NCBI RefSeq assembly: GCF_003253435.1 | Contig: NZ_QKUB01000006.1 | Span: 1-40,303, forward strand | Origin: Metamycoplasma auris | GTDB taxonomy: Bacteria; Bacillota_I; Bacilli_A; Mycoplasmatales; Metamycoplasmataceae | DNA length: 40,303 bases | Direction of reading: 5' to 3' | Part shown: piece by piece, positions 9,783-20,504 of the stretch | Numbering within the stretch: the stretch's first letter is position 1 | Layout of the letters: the number at the start of each line of letters is the position of its first letter | Made by a program: the position numbers and the translations under genes | Notes under the pieces: model-generated | Told to the model about the DNA's origin: nothing | What the model saw: the letters and a program-made list of their open reading frames with translations, nothing else | Databases searched by the model: none

Positions 9783-11102
9783 ATGAAAAAATTATTATGA
9801 GGACTAAGTGTTTTATCAAGTGTTGTTACTTTGCCATTGATAGCAGCCTCATGTGGTAAGGGAAAATATGCTCACCCAAAGGGACCAAAAGTACCAGTTG
9901 CTGATGTTAAACTAAATGATGAATATAAGTTAACTGAAGAAGAAGCTAAGAATTTCCCATACAAGATGGTTATGATTACCGATGGGGGGGATATTAATGA
10001 TAAATCATTTAACCAATCCCCATGAGAAGGTATTCTACACTTTGCTGACCTTCAAAATAAATTACCTCTAGATAAATACGGTGTTATTGAAGTTAAGAAT
10101 GAAAAATTCGATGAAAGTTACAATAATGCTTTAAATGCTGGCTACAACATTTGAGTTCTTCCTGGTTTCCATCATAAAGAAACAATTAAGGCTTGAATTG
10201 CTAAACATAAAGAAGAAGTAAAGAAAAATAAAATTATTTTCATTGGTCAAGATTTTACAAATGACAACAAAAATGGTGATAATGGATTTTCAATTTTCCA
10301 AGAATTTAAAACCAAGGAAGCTGCATTTGCTGCGGGATATGCAACAGCAGAATTTCTATCAAATGAAGAAAAGAAAGAAGATAGAACTTTTGGAACATTT
10401 GGTGGTGGAACATTCCCAGCTGTAACTGATTTCAATGAAGGATTTATGAAAGGTGTTTGATACTGGAATAATAAAAATAAAGTTAAGAATAAAAATACAT
10501 ATTCAGTATCAAATACAATTGACCTAAGTTCTGGATTTGATGTTGACACTAAGATGGAAAGTGTTGTTAAGAAAGTTATTTCACTAAACCCTAAAGTAAT
10601 TCTTCCAGTTGCAGGACCAGCTGCAGGTGTTGTATTGCAAAATATCGTTGGTTCAAATAGATACATGATTGGTGTTGATGCTGACCAAGGATTTGCTGCA
10701 AAACCAAATGAAAAGCATTTAATTTTTACTTCGATTGTTAAATCACTAGGTCAAGCTGCATACGATGCTGTTGCACAAATCAGTAAGGTAAAAGACACAT
10801 CAAAACTAAAGAGTTCTTTAGGTGAATTTGAGTTTGGCAAAACAGATGGAAAAATGTACCAAGGATATGATAAGAACTGAGTAGACATTACAAAAACTCA
10901 TATTACAGATCCAAAGAAAAAAGAACTAGCTGATAAGGCTCTTGAAGCAGGTAAAGAAGCATTTAAATCTTTGGATGAAACTCACAAGAACTGACTAGCT
11001 TCATCGAAAATGGTACTTCCAACTGAAAATACCGAAAATAGTAGTATCGGTCTTCAAGAACTATTAAACAAGCTTGCTGTAGAACTATACATTAAAAAAT
11101 AA
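9783..11102 (+). CDS. BMP-family nucleoside-binding lipoprotein of an ABC importer
   Basis: A 439-residue lipoprotein with a signal peptide MKKLLWGLSVLSSV and lipobox ending at Cys24 (PLIAASC). The BMP (PnrA-like) signature follows: MVMITDGGDINDKSFNQSPW at about 62-81, the loop that contacts nucleoside in this family, and later VILPVAGPAAGVVLQ and IGVDADQG. The family delivers purine or pyrimidine nucleosides to the membrane permeases encoded just downstream. The ATG has TGAGGATA about 8 bases upstream. Only two bases separate its stop from the ATPase gene, indicating one operon. A G7 run at 9984-9990 lies within the codons for the signature, unusual in such AT-rich DNA. Confidence 0.9.
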
Positions 11103-11104
11103 CA

Positions 11105-12982
11105 ATGTACGCTGTTGAATTTAGAAACATAACTAAAGAATTCCCAGGAATTGTTGCAAATGATAATGTTTCCTTCAAAGTAAAAAAAGGTACAATTCAT
11201 GCACTAATTGGGGAAAATGGCGCAGGAAAAAGCACTTTGATGTCAATATTATTTGGACTTTATGAACAAACAAGTGGTGAAATCCTAATTAATGGCAACA
11301 AAGTGCTTTTTTCTGGACCTAACGATGCTAATGCACTTGGCATTGGAATGGTACACCAACATTTTAAATTAGTTAATGTATATACAAACCTTGATAATAT
11401 CATTCTTGGTGAAGAATGAGCATCAAATTTAGGTGTAATTAATCGTGATATAGCAATCAAGAAAATTAAGGCACTTCAAAATAAATACAACTTGTATTTT
11501 GATTTATTTCAAAAATCTGGAGAAGCAACTGTTTCAACACAACAAAAAGTTGAAATCATGAAAATGCTATATCGGGGTAATGATATTTTAGTATTTGATG
11601 AACCTACAGCAGTTTTAACTGATGAAGAAATTCAAGGTTTACTTAAATCATTTGAAATTTTTAAAAAAGCAGGCAAAACAATAATCTTTATTTCTCACAA
11701 GTTAAAAGAAATTAAGCAAGTAGCTGACTATGCTACTGTTTTAAGACTTGGAAAAGTTACTGGTAACTTTGATATGAAAAATACTTCTTTGGATGAAATT
11801 GTTTCAGCAATGGTGGGAAACCAAATTACTGAAATCAAAAACGATCTTAAATGCCAAAGAAAAGACATCATTTTTTCATTAAAAAATGTTTCAACTCAAA
11901 AACTTAGAAAGAATCTTCATAATATTTCCTTTGATGTACATGCAGGCGAAATCTTTGCAATCGCCGGTGTTGATGGGAATGGTCAAAGTGCTTTAGAAAA
12001 AGTTATTAGTGGTATGGAAAAACCTTCAAAAGGTTCAGTTCATATGCGTATAGAAAAAAGCACTAATAAAAAAGAAAATAATAATTCTGAAGTTGAATAT
12101 GAATTAAAAGATATAACCAACACAAGTGCTTATATGAGAAGTATTAATCATATGGCATATATTCCAGCAGATCGTCACCATCATGGAATAATTCTTGATT
12201 TCACTATTCAAGAAAACTCAATCATAAGAAGATTATGAGACAAAGAATTCCAAAAAGCTGGAGTGTTTAAACAAAAAAATATTAATAAGTTTACAAAAGA
12301 TATTATTGATAACTATGATGTACGTAGTTCTCAAGGACCAAAAAGTATAGCACGTTCATTATCTGGTGGAAATCAACAAAAATTCATTGTTGGACGTGAG
12401 ATGATGTTTGATCATGACTTCATTTTAATTGTTCAACCAACTAGAGGTATGGATGTTGGAGCTATTACTCATATTCATTCACAGATTCTTGAAGAAAAGA
12501 AAAAAGGTAAGGCTATTCTACTAATATCATATGAATTAGATGAAATTATTGCTTTAGCTGACACAATTGCTGTTATTAATGAAGGAAAAATTCTTTCAAT
12601 TAATGATGCAAAACAAATTACAAGAGAACAAATTGGTAAATTTATGTCAGCATCATCACACAGTGAAGAAAATTGATTTAATCCAAATGATTTTGATGAT
12701 TCAAAAGATTCATACATTTCATTTATCAATAAAAAATATAATTATCAAATTGAACAATTAATTCTTCAATTAGTGTCAATTAAATCAAGTTTAATGATTG
12801 CAAAGAATGCAAAGGATGCTGACAAAGAATCAATTGAAGAATTAAAAATGAAATATATCCAACTTAAAAAAGAATTGAAAGAAACTAAAAAGCATCACAA
12901 GTTGGAATTATCTAAAATAAAAGTCTCATTTAATGATATTTATACTGAACAAAAAAATAAAATAGAAATGGAAGGAGTATAA
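11105..12982 (+). CDS. nucleoside ABC importer ATPase with two ABC domains and a coiled-coil tail
   Basis: A 625-residue cytoplasmic ATPase of the sugar/nucleoside (RbsA/NupA-like) type with two fused ABC domains. Domain 1 has Walker A GENGAGKST (36-44), a degenerate signature (VSTQQKVEI) and Walker B ILVFDEPT. Domain 2 has the family's altered Walker A (GVDGNGQSA, about 287-295), a good signature (RSLSGGNQQK, about 416) and FILIVQPTRGMDVG. Catalytically asymmetric sites are usual for this family. The core ends near residue 525. About 100 further residues (YNYQIEQLILQLV, then Lys/Glu-rich heptads to KNKIEMEGV) form a predicted coiled coil, longer than relatives of about 510-530 residues. ATG 11105 begins 2 bases after the lipoprotein gene. 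Confidence 0.9.
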
Positions 12983-12983
12983 A

Positions 12984-14915
12984 ATGACAGCTACAAAAAA
13001 TACTAAATCTCCTAAACCATTAAATAAATTTACTAGTTGAATGTCTGACTTTATTAAGATGGACAAAACTAAATCAACAGGTAGAAAAATAGCTTCGTCA
13101 TTGTGAGCTTTATTCTTTGGAATCTTACTTGCATATATTTATATCTTTCTATCAAAAGGTGTAGGAAAAGGTTTCTTTCCAAACCCGGTTGACATTCTAA
13201 ATGCGGTCTTTGGTAGTTTTAATAAAATAAACAAAGAAACTATTTTAAAATACTTTTTAGTATTTGGTTTTAGTTCAATTGCTTGTGCCCTAAGTTTTAA
13301 AGCTGGTCTTTTTAACATTGGGATACCAGGACAGATGATGATTACGGGAATTGTTAATTTTTCAATCTTCATCAAATTAGGTTATAAATCTAATACAGGA
13401 CCTGTTCCAGCGCATGTGCTTCTATTATGTTTATTACTTTCAATAATAGTTGCATTTATAGTTGGACTAATCGCTGGTACACTAAAAGCGCATTTAAATG
13501 TGCATGAAGTTATCTCAACAATTATGCTAAATTGAATTATTGTTGGGATTGCTGGATTATTATTTAAGCAATCATCAGCCTCAGTCGTTTGAAATGGCTT
13601 AAGTCCGCAAGACGTTAAATATTACTTTGCTGATACACTTGATGGTGTAAAAAAAGGAATAATTAAGATTGCTGATTCAGTAAGGGAAACATTTGTTATT
13701 GTTGGAATTGTTGTGCTATTTATTATGGCAATTGCAATCGCATTCATTTTTAACCACACAAGTCTAGGATACAAAATTAGAATGCAAGGAATTTCAAAAA
13801 CAAATGGTAAATATATTGGTGTTAATGATAAAAGAATTACAATGTTTGTTTTAGGTATATCTGCAGCAATTGCTGGAATTGCTGGATTCTATAATTACAT
13901 TGCTCTAAGTACACCAGTATTCTCTGAAATCAATCAACCATTGAGTGTCGGTTTTGAAGCAATAGCAATTAGTTTGCTTGCCTTAAACTCACCAATTGGT
14001 GCACTATTCTCATCGTTATTCTATACAACAATATACTCAGCAAGTACTAACTTACAACTTCATCCTCTATATTTTGAACCATATGATATTCAAGTTATTA
14101 CTTCTATTATTTTGTATATGGCTGCAATATCAGTTATGTTTAGTCAATTTAAGCCAATTCAATACTTCAAGAGATTATTTACTCTCTTAAGTGATAAACG
14201 TTACTTTGCTAACTTAGAATTAAAAAGATTAAGAGACAAAAAAATTAAATTAATTGCTTCAAACACTCTTTTAATTCATAAAATTCAACTTAATATTAAT
14301 GCTAAGAATTACGAAACATTATCTAAAAAATTAGAGGATAGTCAAAATAAATTTATAAGTAAAATTTATAAACTTAATGATGCTATCGCAAAAGCTGAAA
14401 TTAGAGTTAAAAGAGCTGAAGAGTACTTTGAACTTGAAAAGAAGTTATATTTTGCAATAAGAAATGAATCTAAAGAAATATTTACATTAATTAAAAATAA
14501 TATATTGCAACATAACAGTGAAACTAAAAAGATTCTAAAACAAGATATTAAAGCAACTAATAATAATTTAGATGAATTTAAGAAAGATATTGAATTAAAT
14601 AAAGAAGACAATTCTCATAAGTTGCAAATTAAATTGTTACGTAAAGAATTATCTAAATTAACTAATGAGTTTCTTTCAAAGGCAATGAACTATAAAAATA
14701 GTGATGATGAAACAATTAATCAATTTGAATCAATTAACAAAGAAAAATATCGGATCAATGGTTTATTAAATACATTAGGCTTAACTAAGAAATTCAATAT
14801 CAAACAACAAAGAACCGCATTACTTAAGAATAATTCATTTGAATACAAAAGAATTCTAGATATTATCATCCATGATCGCAGACAAATGAAACTATTTATC
14901 AAGGAGGTAAAATAA
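12984..14915 (+). CDS. nucleoside ABC importer permease 1 with a long cytoplasmic coiled-coil extension
   Basis: A 643-residue protein. Residues 30-400 form a BPD_transp_2 (NupP/NupB-like) permease with about 9-10 helices and motifs such as AGLFNIGIPGQMM (about 110) and KIRMQGISKTNGKYIGVN near 270-290, the EAA-like loop that meets the ATPase. From about residue 403 to the end, some 240 residues are hydrophilic, Lys/Glu/Asn-rich and heptad-like (LEDSQNKFISKIYKLNDAI, KKILKQDIKATNNNLDEF). Ordinary members end soon after the last helix, at about 350 residues, so this tail is exceptional. GGAAGGAG lies just upstream of ATG 12984. The stop overlaps the next start (TAATG), indicating translational coupling. 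Confidence 0.88.
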
Positions 14916-15856
14916 TGGCACTCGCTATTAATACATATAGTAGTTTACTTATCTTCTTCTGTATTTTTACCCTTGGTGGAATTAGTGGTATGTTTTCTGA
15001 AAAAGTTGGTATTGTTAATATCGGAATTAATGGGATGATGGTTATTGGTACTGCTACTTATTTAGTATTTACTGACGTCTTATCAAAGGTTACAGGTCAG
15101 TATGTATCAAGTGGTTGATGACAAATACCAGCAACTTTATTTGCGTCATTATGTGCTGCAGCATTTGCTCTTCTACATGGTTTTGTAACAATTAAACTAA
15201 AAAGTGATCACACTGTTTCAGGTTTTGCATTAAACTTACTTGCATTTGGAATTGCAATCATTCTATTAGATTTCTTTGGGAATGGTAACAAAAAACCAGT
15301 TATGGGTATAGTTGAACTTAAATATGCGGTGGAAGTTGGTTCACAATCAATTGAAATTATTTCATGGAAAGTTGCTATAACAATACTAATTATTGCACTT
15401 GGTGCTTTTGCTTTATATAAAACAAAATGAGGTCTAAGATGTCGAGCAATCGGAGAAAATCCACAAGCTGCTGACGTTGCTGGAATTAATGTATATAAAT
15501 ATAAATGAGAAGGAATAATTATTTCTGGTGCAATTGCTGGTGTTGCTGGATCAATATTTGCTCAATCGTTCCCTGCTTCATTCTTTGGAGATGTTAGAGG
15601 ATATGGTTATCTAGCCTTATCAATTATGATTATGGGTCAATGAAATATCTTTATTATTACTGGTGTATCATTTGTATTCTCATTCTTATATGCTCTATCT
15701 TCATCATCAGGAGCATTTATCCCAAGTTTAGTTCCATACTCACCACTTCTAGAAATTACTCCATATCTACTTTCATTAGTTGTAATTATGATTATGTCTA
15801 AACGTTCGCATGCCCCTGCTGCTAGCGGTATTGCATATGATAAATCAATTAGATAG
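14915..15856 (+). CDS. nucleoside ABC importer permease 2
   Basis: A 313-residue membrane protein of the BPD_transp_2 family, the second half of the importer pore. It has GMFSEKVGIVNIGINGMM (residues 25-42), the conserved NIG motif after helix 1, and LRCRAIGENPQAADVAGINV (about 172-191), the coupling loop for the ATPase. Length is normal and it lacks the extension seen in permease 1. A GGAGG box lies at 14903-14907 within the end of permease 1, and the ATG shares one base with that gene's TAA. A strong terminator ends the four-gene operon. Confidence 0.9.
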
Positions 15857-15886
15857 TCTAGATGTATAAAAGTTTATAATCACAAT

Positions 15887-15936
15887 AAATTAAAACCATA
15901 AGTATATTTTTAAGCTTATGGTTTTAATTTATTTTT
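15887..15936 (+). terminator. rho-independent terminator of the importer operon
   Basis: A perfect 16-bp stem, AAATTAAAACCATAAG (15887-15902) with CTTATGGTTTTAATTT (15915-15930), a 12-base loop and trailing T run; the longest terminator stem I found in the window. Confidence 0.85.
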
Positions 15937-16064
15937 GCTGTCTAATGGTGTATCTAAAAATAAACTAATAATCTAGATTTTGAATCAACAAGAAAAACAT
16001 TGCTTTTATTTAAAAATGAATGAAAAATATGAATTATTTTTTAAATGCTTTTTTATAAATATAT

Positions 16065-16070
16065 TATAAT
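16065..16070 (+). promoter_or_regulatory. -10 box for the tRNA-Leu/tRNA-Lys unit
   Basis: TATAAT 27 bases before the first tRNA base, giving a short precursor leader. No convincing -35 element. Confidence 0.5.
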
Positions 16071-16096
16071 AATTAAGCATTAAATTTTTAGTTAAT

Positions 16097-16183
16097 GCCC
16101 AGGTGGCGGAATGGTAGACGCTACGGACTTAAAATCCGTTGACTGTAATGGTCGTGCTGGTTCAAGTCCAGTTCTGGGTACCA
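16097..16183 (+). tRNA. tRNA-Leu (anticodon UAA)
   Basis: An 87-base cloverleaf with encoded CCA (16181-16183). The anticodon loop CTTAAAA sits between ACGGA and TCCGT, giving UAA. The acceptor GCCCAGG pairs with TCTGGGT, and the T-loop is TTCAAGT. A long variable arm (ACTGTAATGGTCGT region) marks it as a class II tRNA, as expected for leucine. Decodes UUA/UUG. It lies 3 bases from tRNA-Lys. Confidence 0.95.
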
Positions 16184-16186
16184 GAA

Positions 16187-16262
16187 GCGCCCTTAGCTCA
16201 GAAGGTAGAGCAAATGGCTTTTAACCATTGGGTCAGAGGTTCGAATCCTCTAGGGCGTACCA
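16187..16262 (+). tRNA. tRNA-Lys (anticodon UUU)
   Basis: A 76-base cloverleaf with encoded CCA. The acceptor GCGCCCT pairs with AGGGCGT, and the anticodon loop CTTTTAA between AATGG and CCATT gives UUU. The D-loop is AGCTCAGAAGGTAGAGC and the T-loop TTCGAAT. Co-transcribed with the preceding tRNA-Leu and followed by a terminator. Confidence 0.95.
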
Positions 16263-16282
16263 TTTCAGGTAACTGACTTCTA

Positions 16283-16307
16283 AACTCACTCAAATGAGTG
16301 AGTTTTT
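16283..16307 (+). terminator. terminator of the tRNA pair
   Basis: AACTCACTCA (16283-16292) pairs with TGAGTGAGTT (16295-16304), followed by TTTTT. Confidence 0.8.
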
Positions 16308-16330
16308 ATTTAACTATTAGAAAACATTAA

Positions 16331-16361
16331 ATAAAAAATCTAGGATTAATACTCCTAGATT
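16331..16361 (-). terminator. terminator of the rpsB-tsf operon
   Basis: AATCTAGGA (16337-16345) pairs with TCCTAGATT (16353-16361). On the minus strand a T6 run follows (A run at 16333-16338). It lies 20 bases past the tsf stop. Confidence 0.8.
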
Positions 16362-16381
16362 ATTAATTTTTATTTACTTTT

Positions 16382-17260
16382 TTAAACTTTCATTTGTTCA
16401 GCTACTTCAGCTGCGAAGTCAACAACTTTTTTTTCAATGCCTTCGCCTACTTCAAATCTTTTAGCATCAACTAATTGCAATTTGTTTTCGTTTAAATATA
16501 AGGCTACTGTTTTTGAATCATCCATAACAAATGGTTGATATAATAAAACACCCTTTTCATTAAGTTCTTTCTTTAGAAGGCCAGCTTTAATTGATTGTTG
16601 AATTTTTTCAGGTTTGTTAGCTAAAGCAGGACTTTTTTCTAAATGGTCATGAATTTCTTTCAATTCATCTGGATTAATTTGATCTTCATTTAGGTATGTT
16701 GGATTTAGAGCAGTAATGTGCATTGAAATGTTTCTTAATGCTTCAGCATTATTTCCATTTGCTAAAACAATTGTTGCAACTCTATTATTTGCATGTGTAT
16801 AGGCTGCAATTACTTGATCTTCTTTTGCAACAAATTTAAATGCACGTCTTAATCAAATTTTTTCACCAATTTTAGCAGTTAATAAACTTGTGTGGTCTTC
16901 AATTGTAGTTCCATCAATTTTAATTGCTAAAAGTTCTTCGTTGCTATTGAAGTCATTTTCAAATAAAGCCTCAGAAATTTTGTTTGCTAATTCAATGAAT
17001 AATTCGTTTTTTGAAACAAAGTCAGTTTCGGAATTTAATTCAAAAATAACTGCGACATTATCTTTTACACTTGCTTTTACAATTCCTTCAGCGGCAATTC
17101 TTCCTGCTTTTTTTGCTGCTTTTAGAATTCCTTTTTCTTGCAATCAGTCAATTGATTTTTCAACATCATTATCATTTGCTTCTAAAGCATTCTTCACATC
17201 CAAAAAACCTAAATTAGTTCTTTCTCTTAATTCTTTAATTTTCTTTAAATCTACTGCCAT
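16382..17260 (-). CDS. tsf: translation elongation factor Ts
   Basis: A 292-residue EF-Ts, the nucleotide-exchange factor that recycles EF-Tu in the cytoplasm. The N-terminal UBA-like domain (LKKIKELRERTNLGFLDVKN) contacts EF-Tu. The family motif TDFVSKN follows LNSE at about residue 80, and the C-terminal part has the usual core subdomains. The length is typical. AGGAG lies 7 bases before the ATG. It is downstream of rpsB by 27 bases, the usual bacterial rpsB-tsf pair, and is followed by a terminator. Confidence 0.95.
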
Positions 17261-17287
17261 ATGATTCTCCTTAATATAAGAACTTAA

Positions 17288-18190
17288 CTATTTTTCTTCT
17301 CTAACTTCGCTAGCGTCTTTAATTTCTTGTTTTTTAGCTTCTTGACTTAGTTTTGCAGCTGCTGCTCTTGCTCTATTTTCGGCTGCTCTTGGATCTTCAG
17401 GCAAAATAATTTCTTCATTTGGTTTAAAAGCAAATAATTGTTTTCCACCTCTTGCTGAAGCAATGGCATCAGCTAGAATTGTAATAATTAAAGTAATTGA
17501 TTTTGCTGTATCATCGTTTGCTGGAATAACAAAATCTGATAAATCAGGATCTGAGTTAGTATCATTGATTGAAAAAATCTTCAATCCCTTTCTTTTTGCT
17601 TCTCTAATTGCAATTTCATCTTCAATTGGAGAAGCAACAATCATTACATTAGGCATTGCTGAGTTAGATGCTAATTTTCTAATTCCGCCTAAATTCTTTT
17701 GTAACTTAGCAATCTTTTTATCATATAAAAGACCTTCTTTTTTAGTGTATCCCTTGTAACCATTTTTTTGTAGTTCTTCAAGTCTTTCAAGTTCTTTTAC
17801 ACTTCTAAAAATAGTTTGTGAGTTTGTTAGAGTTCCACCTAGTCAACGTTCGGAAACATAAACAGAATTGGTTCTTGCTGCTGCTTCCTTGATTGCATTT
17901 TTAGCTTGTTTCTTTGTTCCAACTCAAATGAATGAAACTGGTTTTTGTGCCATCTTGTTTAACAACTTATATGCATATTCCAAAGTCTTTTGAGTTTTTG
18001 CAATATCAATAATGTGGATTCCTGCTCTTTTTCCATAAATGTATTGCTTCATTTTTGGATTTCAACGACTTATTTTATGACCAAAATAAGTTCCAGCTTC
18101 TAGTAATTTTTCTCTTGATACAATTGGTTGTTCAACAACTGTTGCTTTTGTTTCAGTTGTTTTTTGTTCAACAATATTTTGTTCAGACAT
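17288..18190 (-). CDS. rpsB: 30S ribosomal protein S2
   Basis: A 300-residue S2, a late-assembling small-subunit protein. Recognisable blocks are LLEAGTYFGHKISRWNPKMK (about 29-48), SFIWVGTKKQAKNAI, VSERWLGGTLTN and MPNVMIVASPIEDEIAIREA. The core is preceded by about 25 extra residues (SEQNIVEQKTTETK) and followed by an Ala/Glu/Lys-rich tail, so it is longer than the usual 240-260. Such extensions occur in mycoplasma ribosomal proteins. AAGGAA lies just upstream of the ATG. It is the first gene of the rpsB-tsf operon. Confidence 0.95.
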
Positions 18191-18385
18191 TTTTTTCCTT
18201 ATTTTAATTTAGTTTGTTTTTGCTTCCTATTGTTTCTAACAGTTAACACCATAAAAAATAGCACACGCAACTGAATCCACAATAGTGTTTGATAAATTAT
18301 TTTGAAACTTAATTTACCAGTTACTTTTTTATATAAAAAGTATGAACTTAATTTTATCACAAATTATCAAAAAAACTATAAGAGA

Positions 18386-18416
18386 AAATCTCTGAGTGTA
18401 TAACCCAGAGATTTTT
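18386..18416 (-). terminator. hairpin between arcA and rpsB, probable arcA terminator
   Basis: AAATCTCTG (18386-18394) pairs with CAGAGATTT (18406-18414). It lies 43 bases past the arcA stop on the minus strand. The T run is better on the plus strand, so it may work in both directions. Confidence 0.5.
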
Positions 18417-18458
18417 TGAAATTCTTGAAATAAATATTCTTATTTTCTTAGAAATTTA

Positions 18459-19691
18459 TTATCATTTAACATCTTTACGTGATAGAGGCATTGACATGCA
18501 ACGTGAGTTACCCATACCTAATGATAATTGGTTTCCATAGAATGGAAGAACTTTAATTCCAACAGCTTCTAGTGCAGCATTTGTTTTTTCATTACGTGCG
18601 TAACCAACTACAACACCTGGTCTTAGTACTAAGTAGTTTGTACCATCAAAGTGTGTTTCTCTTTCTAGATCAATTTTTGAAGCACCTTCACCTGCGATAG
18701 GAATTAGGATAGGTTTCTTGTGAATAATTGATTCTAGTAGTTTGTCTAGTGGTAATTCGTTAACAACTGGTTGAGGTTCTGCTCCACCATTTACTAAATC
18801 ATAATCTCAGAATTTGAAATCATCATTTGCAATTGGTGAGTATAGGAATTTATCCTTGTCTAACATTGTTAATCATGTGTCTAGGTGCATTAAGTTTGTT
18901 CATTTTGGAACATTAATTGCAACAATACGTTTGAATTCACATTCTTTGTTAGCAACGATGTTTTTAGCTAACAATGTTACAGTTTCTAAGTCAGTTCTTT
19001 CTGAAACACCCATTACTAATGTATCATTGTTGTAAATGAATACGTCACCACCTTCGATTGATAATTTTAGAGATGGGTCATAGTATCTTGGTGTACCTAC
19101 TAATTTAGGATGGTTATCAAAAATGAATTTTGAGAATAGAGTTTCACGTTGTCTTACTTTGTAACGCATGTAGTGAATTGTAACCCCATTACCTACTGAT
19201 GCAAATGGGTCACGAGTGAAGTATAGGTTTGGCATAGGATCAACGATTAGGTCAGCATCTGCTTCAATTCCTAAATCGTATTTAGTAATACCTGCCATCA
19301 TGTATTCAATTAATTCACGAGTGGTGCTTCGTGATTTTAAGAATGCACGAACTGCCTTTTTGTGTTCTTCTGTTAGAACTGGATAAGAATCATCTAAGAA
19401 ATCTTCAATCAATTTGTCTTTTAATTCTTGTGATACTAAGTCATATGTTTCAGCAACTAAGTCAGTTAGTTCAACAACATTGATATCATTTGCTTTAAGT
19501 TCAGCAACAAATTGTTTGTGTTCTTTTCTTGCTTCGTGGCTTTCTAGAATAGCTGAGAATAATAATTCATCCAATCTATTAGGTGTGATGTAATCAATTT
19601 CACGACCAGGTTCGTGAACTAAAACACTTTCTAGTTCCCCAATTTCAGAATAAACATGGATTCCTTTAAATTTACTATCAAATACAGACAT
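18459..19691 (-). CDS. arcA: arginine deiminase
   Basis: A 410-residue enzyme that hydrolyses arginine to citrulline and ammonia, the first step of the arginine dihydrolase ATP-generating route. It begins MSVFDSKFKGIHVYSEIGEL and ends RCMSMPLSRKDVKW. Catalytic features of the guanidino-group hydrolases are present: FTRDPFASVGNG (substrate Asp and Arg region), the block around HLDTWLTMLD with the general-base His, and the catalytic Cys near the end in LGMGNSRCMSMPLSR. From memory it is very close to the M. arginini enzyme. AAAGGG precedes the ATG. It appears monocistronic; ornithine carbamoyltransferase and carbamate kinase genes are not in view. Confidence 0.97.
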
Positions 19692-19852
19692 TTTTCCCTT
19701 TCTTATAAAAATATAAACATTTTTTTTATATGTGTTTGTGTATAAATATGTAATTAAGTATGTTTCGCTTTATATCCTTATTAAAATGTATTAAATTTAA
19801 TTGAAAATTATGTAAAACATGATCTAGCAAATATTTATACACCTATATTATA
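19692..19852 (-). promoter_or_regulatory. arcA promoter (-10 at 19847-19852) and long leader
   Basis: On the minus strand TATAAT lies at 19852-19847, about 155 bases before the arcA start, implying a leader near 150 bases with the ribosome site AAAGGG immediately before the ATG. I see no classical riboswitch. The position of the true start site is not certain because several AT-rich -10-like boxes occur. Confidence 0.4.
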
Positions 19853-20041
19853 TTACTTTATAGTAGTCCTTTTTGTTACTCTAGAAAATATTTATTTTTT
19901 GCTTTTGATGCAACAGTAAATCAAAGAAAATCTTTAATGTCTGTTATTGATTTCTTATCGTTTTTGGCAAATAATTAATTGAATTTAAAATCTTAAATGA
20001 TTTTTTTTCGCTATTTTTTCTTTATCATATATCCAAGCCTA

Positions 20042-20117
20042 TATAATAACTATAATTATAAGTTAGGAATATAACTAGGATTCTCTATGCATTCCTGATT
20101 TCTAGAGTTTGTCTAGA
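20042..20117 (+). promoter_or_regulatory. rpoE promoter candidates and paired leader segment
   Basis: Two TATAAT boxes (20042-20047 and 20051-20056) precede two inverted repeats: AGGAAT (20065-20070) with ATTCCT (20091-20096), and TCTAGA (20101-20106) with TCTAGA (20112-20117) around GTTTG. The rpoE start is at 20190. The leader could be folded; no known RNA family was recognised. Between 19853 and 20041 I see only AT-rich sequence. Confidence 0.35.
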
Positions 20118-20189
20118 TGTAAAATAAAAGTTAAGTTAATAATGTTAATAATATAGAATTTACTAAAAAGTTAAAAAGAAAGATTAAAA

Positions 20190-20465
20190 ATGGAAAAGCA
20201 AAGAACTGAATATAAAACATTATTGGATGTTGCTCAAGAAGTGTTAGATAAAAGATTAAAGATGGACTTTTCAAAACTATTTGATCAAGTTAAAAAAATT
20301 CTATTTGATCGTTGAAGAGAAGAAATAGACCCAAGTGTAGATGATGAAACAATCTTGCTAAAAAAACGTGGAGAGTTATACCGTTTATTAACAGTTGATG
20401 GTAGATTTTTTCACAATTCTGATGGCACATGAACAACAAAAAGACCTGAATATATTAGAAACTAA
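20190..20465 (+). CDS. rpoE: RNA polymerase delta subunit, N-terminal-domain form
   Basis: A 91-residue protein matching the folded N-terminal domain of the Gram-positive RNA polymerase delta factor: LLDVAQEVLDKR, then the helix-turn region and LLTVDGRFFHNSDGTWTTKR, the conserved 'LnlDGrF..LGdn.WglR' pattern of the HARE-type domain. In Bacillus the subunit helps recycling and promoter selectivity of RNA polymerase, using a long acidic tail. Here translation stops right after the folded domain, so that tail is absent. AAAGAAAG is a weak ribosome site. A terminator overlaps the stop codon. Confidence 0.8.
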
Positions 20466-20486
20466 TATTTTTATTAGTTTTTATTT
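20460..20486 (+). terminator. terminator overlapping the rpoE stop codon
   Basis: AACTAATA (20460-20467), which contains the TAA stop, pairs with TATTAGTT (20472-20479) around TTTT, followed by T-rich sequence. A stem this AT-rich is weak but well placed. Confidence 0.5.
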
Positions 20487-20504
20487 TTCTTTTTTTTATA
20501 AAAA

